From positions 18,809 to 82,808 of the forward strand of contig NZ_CALSFU010000021.1 of assembly GCF_943737005.1 (NCBI RefSeq): 64,000 nucleotides of DNA, in the 5' to 3' direction. The translations under genes and the position numbers were made by a program. The notes beneath the pieces were generated by a model. The model was not told the origin of the DNA, did not search any database, and saw only the letters and a program-made list of their open reading frames with translations. Within the stretch, counting starts at the first letter, position 1; every line of letters begins with the position of its first letter. Positions 9,461 through 18,067 of the stretch are shown in pieces. The stretch is from Achromobacter sp. Marseille-Q4962. GTDB lineage: Bacteria > Pseudomonadota > Gammaproteobacteria > Burkholderiales > Burkholderiaceae_B.

Positions 9461-10285
9461 TCAGGCGGCCGCGCCGGGCGCCGGCGGCTCGCCGCCCACG
9501 CGCGTCGTGTGGACCAGGGCGAAGGCATGGGCCGCATCGGAATAATCCCAACGCTCCACGCGGCATGCGCGCCGCCCGCCCTGCTCCGCTTCATGGACGA
9601 TGAGGTTCAGCGAATTGGGCACCCTGCCCCGCACGCGCCGCGAGCAGGCGGTGCCGGCCTGCGCCATCCAGGGGCCGCCCGGCCCCGTGGCGGCGCTGGC
9701 CGGCAGCACGTAGGGCAGATGGATGTGTCCGCCCAGCACCAGGTCCAGCCCTGCCTGCGCCCAGGCGGCCAGCGCGCGCTCGCGGTTGATGAGCAGGTTG
9801 GCCAGATCGGATTCTTCCTTGGCCCGCACGGGATGGTGCGCCACCACCACGCGCAACTGCCCGGGCCTGGCCTGGCGCAGGCGCTGCGCCACGCGGCCGA
9901 TCTGGGCGTCGGAGATTTCGCCGTCCTTGCGGCGGCGCGGCCGCGTGGTGTTCACGCCTATGGCCAGCAGGCCGGGCGTTTCGAACACAGGTTCGAGCGC
10001 CGCGCCCAGCGCGCGCCGGTAGTTGCCATAGGGATCGAGCACCCGCGCAAAGAGATTGAAGAGCGGAATGTCGTGGTTGCCCGGCACCGCCAGCACCGGC
10101 AGCGACAACCGCTGCACGAACTTCCGGGCGGCGGCGAACTGGCCGCGGCGGGCGCGCTGGGTGATGTCGCCGCTCAGGACGACAAGATCGGGCTCGATGG
10201 CGCGCGCCACGTCGAGCACCGCTTCCACCACGGGCTTGCGCTCGGTGCCGAAATGCGTGTCGGACAGGTGGAGAATGCGCGTCAT
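9461..10285 (-). CDS. Calcineurin-like metallophosphoesterase
   Basis: This 274-aa protein is a cytoplasmic two-metal phosphoesterase. The metal-binding motifs appear in order: D9-x-H11 (SDTHFG), GD at 39-40 (LSGDIT), GNHD at 69-72, then VVAHHP and GGHIH. The C-terminal extension is short. The gene is coupled to the lipid kinase upstream by a 4-bp ATGA overlap. The lipid-kinase/PAP2 neighbours suggest a phospholipid or sugar-phosphate substrate, but the motif set alone does not tell. Confidence 0.88.
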   Translation of the reverse strand: MTRILHLSDTHFGTERKPVVEAVLDVARAIEPDLVVLSGDITQRARRGQFAAARKFVQRLSLPVLAVPGNHDIPLFNLFARVLDPYGNYRRALGAALEPVFETPGLLAIGVNTTRPRRRKDGEISDAQIGRVAQRLRQARPGQLRVVVAHHPVRAKEESDLANLLINRERALAAWAQAGLDLVLGGHIHLPYVLPASAATGPGGPWMAQAGTACSRRVRGRVPNSLNLIVHEAEQGGRRACRVERWDYSDAAHAFALVHTTRVGGEPPAPGAAA

Positions 10286-11256
10286 GGGCGGGCCGGGCGT
10301 GGGGAGCCGTCCGGAACGACCAGCGGCAGGGGCTCGGGCGACACCCTGAACTCGAGCGGCGTGTCCATCCAGGAGATTTCGCCGTCCATCGCCACCTTGA
10401 CGCGGCGGCGATGGCGCACGTTGACGCGCAGGCGGTCGAAGCCGAAATTGACCACGTGTTCGGCATCGCCCAGCCGGCTGAGCAAGCCGCGCAGCAGCAG
10501 GCCGTAGAGCGCCAGGGCGCCCACCGGGCGCGCCGCCATGCCCACCAGGCGGCCGCGGTCGAGTTCATCGGCGGCAATGCCGATGTGTTCGAGCTGCAGA
10601 CGATTGTTTCCCACCACCAGCGTGGGCGTGCGCAGCAGCCGCGACTTGCCTTCGTATTCGAGCTCCAGGCCGAGATGCCGCGGCTCGCGCATGAGCGTGA
10701 CGATGCCGGACCACAGGGCGACCAGGCGGCTGCGGCCGAACTTCTGCTTATAGGCTTCGCGGTCTTCGAGCAACTGCGGATAGAGGCCCAGGCTGGCGTT
10801 GACCAGAAAGAGGCGGCCGTTGAGCAGGCCGACCTGCACCGGCCGCACCTCGCCGCCCAGCAGGCCGCGCAGGGCGTCTTCGGTGTCTTGCGAAATACCG
10901 TAGCAGCGACCGAAGTAATTGAAGGTGCCCTGCGGCAGGATGCCGAAAGGCACGCCCTGCCCCAGCACCGCCGCGGCGACCGCGCTGAGCGTGCCGTCGC
11001 CGCCCGCCCCCACCACGATGCCGCGCTCGCGCCGGGCGTCCAGCACGGCCTGCTGGGCCGCCTCGCCCAGCCGGGAGGGGTCGTCTACCGGCATCAGCGC
11101 ATGGCGCCGGCCGGATTCATGCAGCACGCGCCGGATGGTGTCCTGCAGGGCCTGTGCGTCGTTACGCCCCGACCCGGTGTTGAGGACGATGAAGAGGGGT
11201 TCTTTTCCCGTCAGCGGGGGAACCCCGGTTCCGGGGCTCGGCGTGTTGGGCGTCAT
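10282..11256 (-). CDS. Diacylglycerol kinase-family lipid kinase (YegS/LCB5 type)
   Basis: This is a predicted soluble ATP-dependent lipid kinase, probably acting on diacylglycerol or a related lipid. In the 324-aa product the phosphate-binding region NTGSGRND (about 26-33) is followed by the catalytic loop GGDGT (85-89). Then comes LPQGTFNYF (107-115), in place of the more common LPLGTxNDFA. The C-terminal beta-domain is present. It is the first gene of a kinase, phosphoesterase and PAP2-phosphatase operon, so phosphorylation and dephosphorylation of lipids are encoded together. Confidence 0.87.
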   Translation of the reverse strand: MTPNTPSPGTGVPPLTGKEPLFIVLNTGSGRNDAQALQDTIRRVLHESGRRHALMPVDDPSRLGEAAQQAVLDARRERGIVVGAGGDGTLSAVAAAVLGQGVPFGILPQGTFNYFGRCYGISQDTEDALRGLLGGEVRPVQVGLLNGRLFLVNASLGLYPQLLEDREAYKQKFGRSRLVALWSGIVTLMREPRHLGLELEYEGKSRLLRTPTLVVGNNRLQLEHIGIAADELDRGRLVGMAARPVGALALYGLLLRGLLSRLGDAEHVVNFGFDRLRVNVRHRRRVKVAMDGEISWMDTPLEFRVSPEPLPLVVPDGSPRPARP

Positions 11257-11309
11257 GCGGCAAAGATACCCAAGCCGCCGACACCCCGCAAGCCGCCGGG
11301 CGTCCCCCC

Positions 11310-11354
11310 TATACCGGGCGTCCCTATACCGGGCGTCCCTATACCGGGCCTCCC
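11310..11354. repeat. Three tandem 15-bp repeats
   Basis: The unit tataccgggcgtccc occurs at 11310-11324 and 11325-11339, and once more at 11340-11354 with one change (g to c at position 11 of the unit). A degenerate start of the unit precedes it (gggcgtcccccc). It lies in the gap between the lipid kinase start and the gamma-glutamyltransferase stop, so it affects no protein. Confidence 0.95.
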
Positions 11355-11359
11355 GGTTT

Positions 11360-13162
11360 TCAGCGCCCGACTGCGTAGGCCTGCATCAGGCGCGGCGTGG
11401 CGGCCGCGTGCAGCAGGCCGTCGGGATCGCGCGAGGCCGCGGTCAGCCGGCCCACCGACCAGGCCGGCACTTCCTCGATGCGGTGGCCGCGCCGGCGCAG
11501 CGCCTCGATGGTTTCGGCGCCGAAACTCGCTTCCAGCGCCAGGTGGCCCGGCTTGCGGTCGCGCGGATAGAACGAAGTGGGAAAGTGCATGGTGTGCGAC
11601 ATCGGCAGGTCGATGGCCTCCTGCAGGTTCAGGCCATGGTGCGCGTGGCGCAGGAAGAAGAGCAGTTGCCATTGCTCCTGCTGGTCGCCGCCCGGCGTGC
11701 CGAAGGCGAGGCAGGGCTCGCCGTGGCGCAGCGCCAGCGTGGGCGTGAGCGTGGTGCGCGGCCGCTTGCCGGGAGCCAGCGTGCACGGCAGTCCTTCTTC
11801 GAGCCAGAACATCTGCGCGCGCGTGTTGAGGCCGAAGCCCAGCTCCGGAATGACGGGCGAGGACTGGAACCAGCCGCCCGACGGCGTGGCGCTGATCATG
11901 TTGCCCCAGCGGTCGATCACGTCGACGTGGGTGGTGTCGCCCCGCTTGGCCGAGGCGCGCATGTCGGCCATGGTGGGCTCGCTGGTGGCGCCGCCGGCTT
12001 CGGTGATGGGCGACAGGCGGGCCAGCGTGTCCATGACGCGCGCCACCTGCGCCTCGAAGCCGGGAATGCGGCCCGGCAGCAGTTCATGCGAGGCGCGCTC
12101 GCCGATCAGGGCGCGGCGGCGGGCGTTGTAGTCGTCCGACAGCAATTGCTCCAGCGGCACGTCCACAAAGGCCGGGTCGCCGTAATACGCCTCGCGGTCG
12201 GCGAAAGCCAGTTTCATGGCCTCGGTGAGGCGGTGCACGAATTCCGGACTGCCTGGCCCGGTGGACGCCAGGTCCATGTCGCGCAGCAGCGCCAGTGTCT
12301 GGAGGAATACCGGCCCCTGGCTCCAGGGGCCGGCCTTGGCCACGGTATAGCCGTGGTAGTCGTAGGTAACAGGCGCTTCGTAGCTCGCCGACCAGCCGGC
12401 CAGGTCGTCGGCCGTGATGATGCCGCGATGCCGCGCGCCGCTCTCGTCCATGGCCTCGGTGCCGCGCGCGAACCGGTCGATGGCCTCGGCCACGAAGCCC
12501 CGGTAGAAAGCATCGCGGGCCGCGTCGATCTGCCGGTCGCGGTCGCCGCTGGCGAGTTCGGCCTCTTCGAGCACGCGCCGCCAGGTGCGGGCCAGCGCCG
12601 GATTGCGGAAGAGCTTGCGCGCCTGGGGCACGCCGCCGCCCGGCAGGTAGAGCTCGGCGGTGGTGGGCCAGTGCGTCTCGAAGAATTCTTTCAGACCGGC
12701 GATGGTATTGGAAATGCGCGGCATGAGCGCGTGCCCGTGCTCCGCGTAATAGATGGCCGGCTCGAGCACGTCGCGCACGCGCATCGTGCCGTGGTCGCGC
12801 AGCAGCAGCATCCAGGCGTCGAACGCGCCGGGGATGACGGTGGCCAGCAGCCCGTTGCCGGGAATGAGGCTCAGCCCCTCGGCGCGGTAGCGCTCCAGCG
12901 TGGCGGCGGCCGGCGTCGTGCCCTGGCCGCACAGCACCTGCAGCCTGCCCGAACGCTGCGAATAGAAGATGGCCGGCACTTCGCCGGCCGGCCCGACCAG
13001 GTGGGGCTCCACCACCTGCAGCACGAAGCCCGCGGCGACACAGGCGTCGAAGGCGTTGCCGCCGCGCTCCAGCAGCGACATGCCGGAGGCGCTCGCCAGC
13101 CAGTGGGTGGAGGTGACGACGCCGAAGGAGCCCAGGATTTCCGGGCGGGTAGTAAACATCAT
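11360..13162 (-). CDS. Gamma-glutamyltransferase-family Ntn hydrolase
   Basis: This 600-aa protein resembles gamma-glutamyltranspeptidases, which cleave gamma-glutamyl amides such as glutathione after autoproteolysis. The predicted nucleophile is Thr410 in GDTTHVDVID. The downstream segment SATPSGGWFQSSPV and the small-subunit core (APGKRPRTTLTPTLA) fit the family. I see no signal peptide, so it may be a cytoplasmic YwrD-like form and not the periplasmic Ggt. It lies 75 bp downstream of a peptide-binding protein on the same strand, which suggests peptide use. A double Met makes the start uncertain by one codon. Confidence 0.88.
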   Translation of the reverse strand: MMFTTRPEILGSFGVVTSTHWLASASGMSLLERGGNAFDACVAAGFVLQVVEPHLVGPAGEVPAIFYSQRSGRLQVLCGQGTTPAAATLERYRAEGLSLIPGNGLLATVIPGAFDAWMLLLRDHGTMRVRDVLEPAIYYAEHGHALMPRISNTIAGLKEFFETHWPTTAELYLPGGGVPQARKLFRNPALARTWRRVLEEAELASGDRDRQIDAARDAFYRGFVAEAIDRFARGTEAMDESGARHRGIITADDLAGWSASYEAPVTYDYHGYTVAKAGPWSQGPVFLQTLALLRDMDLASTGPGSPEFVHRLTEAMKLAFADREAYYGDPAFVDVPLEQLLSDDYNARRRALIGERASHELLPGRIPGFEAQVARVMDTLARLSPITEAGGATSEPTMADMRASAKRGDTTHVDVIDRWGNMISATPSGGWFQSSPVIPELGFGLNTRAQMFWLEEGLPCTLAPGKRPRTTLTPTLALRHGEPCLAFGTPGGDQQEQWQLLFFLRHAHHGLNLQEAIDLPMSHTMHFPTSFYPRDRKPGHLALEASFGAETIEALRRRGHRIEEVPAWSVGRLTAASRDPDGLLHAAATPRLMQAYAVGR

Positions 13163-13237
13163 GGTGTGTGTCCTGGCGGGCGGCCCGCGGGTGCCTGTTC
13201 TGGAAAACGGCGGGGCGGCGCGCGCCCCGCCGCGGTC

Positions 13238-14752
13238 TTACTTCGCGGCGGTAACGCCCTTCAGGCGGATCAGCCCGTCCGGATACGGCACGAAGCCCTC
13301 GATCTTCTTCTGCACGCCGAAGGTCCACGGCAGGTAGAACAGGTACACGATGGGACGCTGGTCCTGCATGATGGAAAGCACCTTGTCGTACAGTTCGCGG
13401 CGCTTGGCGGTGTCGGACTCCGCGCGGGCGGCGTTGAGCAGCTTGTCGGCCTCGGGATCGCAGAATTTGCCGTCGTTGAGGTTGCCCTTGCAGCTCAGGT
13501 ACTGGTGGATGTTGCCGCTGGGGTCCACCCGGCCCGACCAGCCGCTCTGGCCCACCTGGAAATCGCCGCGCGCCAGCGACGATTGCAGCGAGGCGAACTC
13601 CACCGGGCGCAGGGTGATGTCGAAGCCGGCCTCGGCGCCCATGGCCTGCACCAGCTCGAACACCTGCTGCATGGTGGTGTTGTTGCCGTAGGTGATCTCG
13701 AACTTGACGCGGTCGTAGCCGGCCTGCTTGAGCAGCGCCCGCGCCTTCTGGGGATCGCGGCCGCCGTGCTCGAAAGCCTTGTCGTAGGCGAAGCTCGCCG
13801 GCGGGAAAGGCTGGTAGGCGGGCTGGAACATGCCCTCGCCCACCACCTGGTTGAGCACGTCGCGGTCGATGGCGAGGTCCAGCGCCTGGCGCACCCGCTT
13901 GTCCTTGGCCAGCGGATTGTCGGCCCGCGCGCCGTTGGCGATATTGACGGAAATCGCCTGGAATCCCAGCCCGGTGACGGGCGCCAGGCGCAGGCTGGCG
14001 TCGCCCTTGACGGTCTTGGCGTCGCTGGGCGCGACGCGCTCGATGATGTCCAGGTCGCCGGCGCGCAGATTGTTCAGGCGCACCGTGGAATCGGGCATGG
14101 GGGTGAAGACCACGCGGTCGAAATGGTAATTGGCCGCGTCCCAGTATTTTCCGAATTTCTCCAGCACGATGCGGTCGTTCTGGACGCGCTCCTTGAACTG
14201 GTAGGGGCCCGAGCAGACGGGCTTGCTGCCGGGGTCCTTGCCGAAGGTCGCGGGCGACAGCATCATGCCGGCGCGGTCGGAGAGCTGCGACAGCAGCGAC
14301 GCATCGGGCTCGGAAAGCTTCAGCACCACGGTTTCCTTGTCGGGCGCCTCGACGCTGGCGATGGTGGCCAGTTCGCTCTTGCGGTTGCTGTCGGGCAGCG
14401 TGCGCGCCCGGTCGAGATTGGCCTTGACCGCCGCCGCGTCCACCGGCGCGCCGTCATGAAAGAGCGCGTCGGTGCGCAGCTTGAGCGTGAGCGTGAGGCC
14501 GTCGGGGCTGGTGGACCAGGACCTCGCCAATTGCGGCGCGAACTTCAGGTCGGGCGTGATGTCCACGAGCTTGTCGCACAGAGAGGCGAACACGATGCGG
14601 CCCACGAAGGTGCGCGCGCGCGCCGGGTCGAGCACGTCCGGGTCGTCTTGCAGGCCGATGCGGATCGTCGTCTGGGCCTGGACCAGGCCGGCATGACCCA
14701 GTCCGCCGGCCAGCATACCCGCCATCGCCATGGCAAGGCAGAATTTACGCAT
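13238..14752 (-). CDS. ABC transporter substrate-binding protein, family 5 (oligopeptide/glutathione type)
   Basis: This is a periplasmic binding protein for peptides or related solutes. The 504-aa product has a signal peptide of about 26 residues (MRKFCLAMAMAGMLAGG to VQA-Q). The SBP_bac_5 fold follows, with GLQDDPDVLDPARARTF at the mature start and CSGPYQFKE in the middle. The frame is open 40 codons further up, but the ATG at 14752 places the signal sequence at the N-terminus. No permease or ATPase gene is nearby, so it must share membrane components encoded elsewhere. The next gene downstream is the gamma-glutamyltransferase. Confidence 0.9.
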   Translation of the reverse strand: MRKFCLAMAMAGMLAGGLGHAGLVQAQTTIRIGLQDDPDVLDPARARTFVGRIVFASLCDKLVDITPDLKFAPQLARSWSTSPDGLTLTLKLRTDALFHDGAPVDAAAVKANLDRARTLPDSNRKSELATIASVEAPDKETVVLKLSEPDASLLSQLSDRAGMMLSPATFGKDPGSKPVCSGPYQFKERVQNDRIVLEKFGKYWDAANYHFDRVVFTPMPDSTVRLNNLRAGDLDIIERVAPSDAKTVKGDASLRLAPVTGLGFQAISVNIANGARADNPLAKDKRVRQALDLAIDRDVLNQVVGEGMFQPAYQPFPPASFAYDKAFEHGGRDPQKARALLKQAGYDRVKFEITYGNNTTMQQVFELVQAMGAEAGFDITLRPVEFASLQSSLARGDFQVGQSGWSGRVDPSGNIHQYLSCKGNLNDGKFCDPEADKLLNAARAESDTAKRRELYDKVLSIMQDQRPIVYLFYLPWTFGVQKKIEGFVPYPDGLIRLKGVTAAK

Positions 14753-14929
14753 GAAGAATCTCCATCTGGCACCGGCGACGCCCCGCGCAGACGCGGGCGG
14801 CATCGCCGGCCGGACGTGTGACGGCTTCGGGCCCATCCCCGCTGCGCGCGTCCAGCCGGGATTCTGCGCCAAGTGTCCGGCGCTTGTACAGCCCGCGTCC
14901 GCAAGGCGCGGACAACCGGTCCGCCCGGG

Positions 14930-15826
14930 TCAGGGCAGGCGGCAGAATGCGGAGAAATCCGCCGCTTTCTCGACCTCCGCGCGCAGCTTGCCGACCAGCG
15001 GCCTGCCGTCGTCGCGCCGGTACTGGAACGAATACGGCAGCGCCTCGGGCTCGGGGTCGGCCGTCAGCACCTTCAGGCTGCCTTCCCGCGCCAGCGCGCC
15101 TGCCCAGTGGGCGGGCAGCAGGCCCACGCCCATGCCCTCGACCAGCATGCCCACGATCGCCCCCCAGTTATTGCAGCAGAGACGTTCGCCGGGCGCGTCG
15201 CGGCCGGCGAGCCAGCCGTCGATGATGCGCGTGGTGCCCGCGCCCGCGGGCAGCGTCACCAGCGCCAGGCGCGCCAGCAGCTCCGGCGTCATGCGGGTTT
15301 CGCCGTCCAGTGCGCGCGGCGCAGCGGCCCAGCAGAAGCGCGCTTCGCCGATGGGAACCGATGCCAGGTTCGCGCGCGACGAACGGCCGGCGATGACGGC
15401 GAAGTCCAGCTCGCCGTCGGCCACGCGCTGCTCCAGCACCTGGCCGATGTCCACATAGGGCTCCAGCGCCAATTGCGGGTACGCCGCCCGCACGCCGCCG
15501 ATCAGGCGCGGCAGCCAGGTCAGCGCGGTGAGTTCCCCCACCCCGAAGCGGCAGCGGCCTCGCAGTTCCGCGGTCTGCGCCATGGACGCGCGGATGCGGT
15601 CGGCGGCGGCCAGCAGTTCGCGCGCCTGGGGCAGCAGGCGCCGCCCGTCGTCGTTCAGTGCGGCCTTGTGGCCCGCCCGGTCGAAAAGCGGCCGCCCCAG
15701 CGCCTCCTCCAGCTCTGCGATGCGCTTGGACAGCGAGGACACCGACAGGTGCAGGCGCTCGGCGGCCACCGCGAAGCTGGCGCAGGTGGCGGCCCAGTAA
15801 AAGGCTTCGAGTTGCTTGAGAGTCAT
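14930..15826 (-). CDS. LysR-family transcriptional regulator
   Basis: This 298-aa regulator has an N-terminal winged HTH (MTLKQLEAFYWAATCASFAV and then AAERLHLSVSSLSKRIAELE) and a periplasmic-binding-like effector domain. The open frame runs further upstream, but MTLKQLEAF is the classical LysR N-terminus. It points at the binding-protein and gamma-glutamyltransferase genes on the same strand (177 bp away) and is the best local candidate for their control. Confidence 0.92.
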   Translation of the reverse strand: MTLKQLEAFYWAATCASFAVAAERLHLSVSSLSKRIAELEEALGRPLFDRAGHKAALNDDGRRLLPQARELLAAADRIRASMAQTAELRGRCRFGVGELTALTWLPRLIGGVRAAYPQLALEPYVDIGQVLEQRVADGELDFAVIAGRSSRANLASVPIGEARFCWAAAPRALDGETRMTPELLARLALVTLPAGAGTTRIIDGWLAGRDAPGERLCCNNWGAIVGMLVEGMGVGLLPAHWAGALAREGSLKVLTADPEPEALPYSFQYRRDDGRPLVGKLRAEVEKAADFSAFCRLP

Positions 15827-15885
15827 GCGGCATTGTAGAAAACCGCGCCGCGCGCGGCCGGGGCGCCGCTTTCCTGGGGAAAACC

Positions 15886-16581
15886 CTAGCGCGCCGCCTG
15901 CGCGCGGGGCGTGACGCGGTAGGCGCAGCGCCGCGCGCCGACGAGCATGTGCTCTTCGCGGTCGACCTGCGCATCCTGGCCCAGCACGTCGCGGAACAGC
16001 TCCAGCTCGCTGCGGCAAAAGCCCATGCAGGCCTTGGCCGCCGAACAGATCGGACAGTGGTTCTCGATGAAGAGGAACCCGCCCTCCTCGGCGCGCAGCT
16101 CCGCCATGTAGCCTTCGGCCGTGCGCAGCTCGGCCAGCCGCCGCAGCCGGCCCGCCAGGTCGGGGGCCTGGGACATGGCCTGCAGATAGTTGCGCCGCAT
16201 GGCCTCTTCGCGGGCGCTGATGAGCTTGTCGATGCCCGCCTCGCCGAACACCTGGCGCACGGCCTGGATCATCTGCACCGTCATCTCGGCGTGCGTATCG
16301 GGAAAGCGGGCGTTGCCGGCGGCGGTGAGCCGCCAGATCTGGGTGGGGCGGCCTCGGCCGGCGCTGTGCGATTCCGACTCGACCAGCCCTTCGTCGTGCA
16401 GGCGCGCCATCTGCTGGCGGACGGCCTCGGCGGTAACGTCCAGGACGCGGGCAATGGCGGCGACCGACTGCGGGCCGCGCGTCTTGAGCGCCATCAGCAC
16501 GCGGTCGGCGGGCTGGTGGGGCTGCTCCCAGTGAGCGGGGTGGGTAGGAATTTCAGGCATGGCGATTTCGGTGTTCCGCAT
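15886..16581 (-). CDS. Winged-helix regulator with C-terminal cysteine cluster (COG2345/SufR-like)
   Basis: This 231-aa protein has a winged-HTH DNA-binding domain (about residues 25-85: ADRVLMALKTRGPQSVAAIA, wing GRGRPTQIWRLT). Its C-terminal part carries C176, C179, C185 and C189 (CPICSAAKACMGFC) and C219. In SufR-type regulators such cysteines bind an Fe-S cluster, so this may sense iron-sulfur status, redox or nitric oxide. It lies 55 bp downstream of the RND outer-membrane gene on the same strand. The first Met and Met8 are both possible starts. The target is unknown. Confidence 0.75.
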   Translation of the reverse strand: MRNTEIAMPEIPTHPAHWEQPHQPADRVLMALKTRGPQSVAAIARVLDVTAEAVRQQMARLHDEGLVESESHSAGRGRPTQIWRLTAAGNARFPDTHAEMTVQMIQAVRQVFGEAGIDKLISAREEAMRRNYLQAMSQAPDLAGRLRRLAELRTAEGYMAELRAEEGGFLFIENHCPICSAAKACMGFCRSELELFRDVLGQDAQVDREEHMLVGARRCAYRVTPRAQAAR

Positions 16582-16636
16582 GTTACCCCAAGCCTTCCCA
16601 CGGACGGCGCCCGCCGCGGGGCCGGCCCGCGCCGCG

Positions 16637-18058
16637 TCAGTCCCCCTCTTCGGGCGACCACCCGCCGCCCAGCGCCTTGTACAGCGCCGCCAGGCTGGTG
16701 TAGGACGCCATTTCCGCCTCGGCCACGGCGTCCTGCGCCCGCAGCAGGGTGCGCTGCGCGTCCAGCACGCCCAGATAGGGGGCCGAGCCTTCCTGGTAGC
16801 GCAGCCGGGCCAGTTCGGCGGCGCGGGCGCTCTGCGCGGCGGCTACGGCCAGGCTGCGCAGCCGGTGCTGGGTCTGGCCGTAGCGGGTAAGCGCCGCCTC
16901 CAGCTCCTCCACCGCGCGCAGCACGGCCTGCTCGTAACGCGCCGCCGCGCCTTCGGAACGCGCTTGCGCCGCACGCTGCCGGGCCAGCGCCGTGGGCAGG
17001 CGCAGCGCCGGCCAGCCGGCCGCGGCGCCGGCACTGAAGGCCCGGCTGGCCGCGGAACCGAAGTCCGCGCCGCGCAGGGCGGCAAAGCCGAGGAACCCGC
17101 CCAGGTCGATGCGCGGGTACAGCTCCGCCGTCGCCACCCCCACGTCGGCATTGGCCGCCGCCATCTGCCGTTCGGCGGCCCGCAGGTCGGGCCGGCGCGC
17201 CAGCAGCCGGGAGGGATCGCCGATGGGCAGCCGCGTGCTCAGGGGCGGCAGCGGCGCGCCCGGCTCCAGTTCTCCCAGCTCGGCCGGGCGCAGGCCCGCC
17301 AGCACGGCCAGACGGTAGAGCGCCACGCGCCTCTCGGTTTCGTGCACCGGCAGGCTGGCCTCGACGGTGGCGAGCTCGGCCCGCGCCCTGGCCACATCGC
17401 CTGCGTCGCCCCGGCCGCTGGCCGCCAGCGCCTGCACCACGCGCAGGGTGTCGCGCTGGCTGGCGAGACTGTCGCGGGCCACGCGCAGGCGCTGTTCGGC
17501 GCCGCGCAGCGCGAAGTAATTGCGCGCCACCTCGGCGGCCACCACCACTGCGGCCTGGGCCAGATCGGCCCGACTGGCCTCGCTGGCGGCTTGCGCGCCT
17601 TCTTCCGCGCGGCGCAGTCTTCCGAAGAAGTCGAGCTCCCATGCGGCGTCGAAGCCCGCGCGATAGCTGCGCGCCAGGTTGCGTTCGCCCGCCGCGCCGG
17701 GATTCAACTGCGACAGGCTGCGCTCGTAGCCGCCGCTGGCGGTGATCGCGGGCCAGCGGTCCAGCGTTTTCTCGTGCAGCGCCGCGCGCGATTCGGCCAG
17801 GCGCGCCTGCGCGAGCCGGATATCGTGATTGCGCGCCAGCGCCAACGCGATCAGCCGGTCGAGTTGGGGATCCTGCAACTGCTTCCACCACTCGCGCTGC
17901 ACGCGTTCGTGCGAAAACAGCGCCAGCTCCGGGCTGGCGAGCCGCACCGGCGCCTCGGCCGGCGCGCGGTAATCGGGCCCCACGGCGCAGCCGGCCAGCG
18001 CGGCGGCCGCCGCCAGCCAGGCGCAGCGGCGGACGAGCTTGGGCAATGTGTTCTGCAT
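16637..18058 (-). CDS. RND efflux outer-membrane factor lipoprotein (NodT family), system 1
   Basis: This is the outer-membrane channel of a tripartite efflux pump. The 473-aa product starts with a lipoprotein signal peptide ending LAGC (C24) and then AVGPDYRAP, the usual N-terminus of NodT/OprM-type factors. The two repeated outer-membrane efflux domains with long helices follow. It is the last gene of the adaptor, permease and channel operon, 9 bp after the permease stop. Confidence 0.93.
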   Translation of the reverse strand: MQNTLPKLVRRCAWLAAAAALAGCAVGPDYRAPAEAPVRLASPELALFSHERVQREWWKQLQDPQLDRLIALALARNHDIRLAQARLAESRAALHEKTLDRWPAITASGGYERSLSQLNPGAAGERNLARSYRAGFDAAWELDFFGRLRRAEEGAQAASEASRADLAQAAVVVAAEVARNYFALRGAEQRLRVARDSLASQRDTLRVVQALAASGRGDAGDVARARAELATVEASLPVHETERRVALYRLAVLAGLRPAELGELEPGAPLPPLSTRLPIGDPSRLLARRPDLRAAERQMAAANADVGVATAELYPRIDLGGFLGFAALRGADFGSAASRAFSAGAAAGWPALRLPTALARQRAAQARSEGAAARYEQAVLRAVEELEAALTRYGQTQHRLRSLAVAAAQSARAAELARLRYQEGSAPYLGVLDAQRTLLRAQDAVAEAEMASYTSLAALYKALGGGWSPEEGD

Positions 18059-18067
18059 GATGACTCC

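Noticed and set aside
10919..14821. A 1300-codon open frame on the plus strand
   Set aside because: It is antisense to the gamma-glutamyltransferase and binding-protein genes, rich in His, Arg, Gly and Ala as expected of shadow frames in G+C-rich DNA, and shows no domain.
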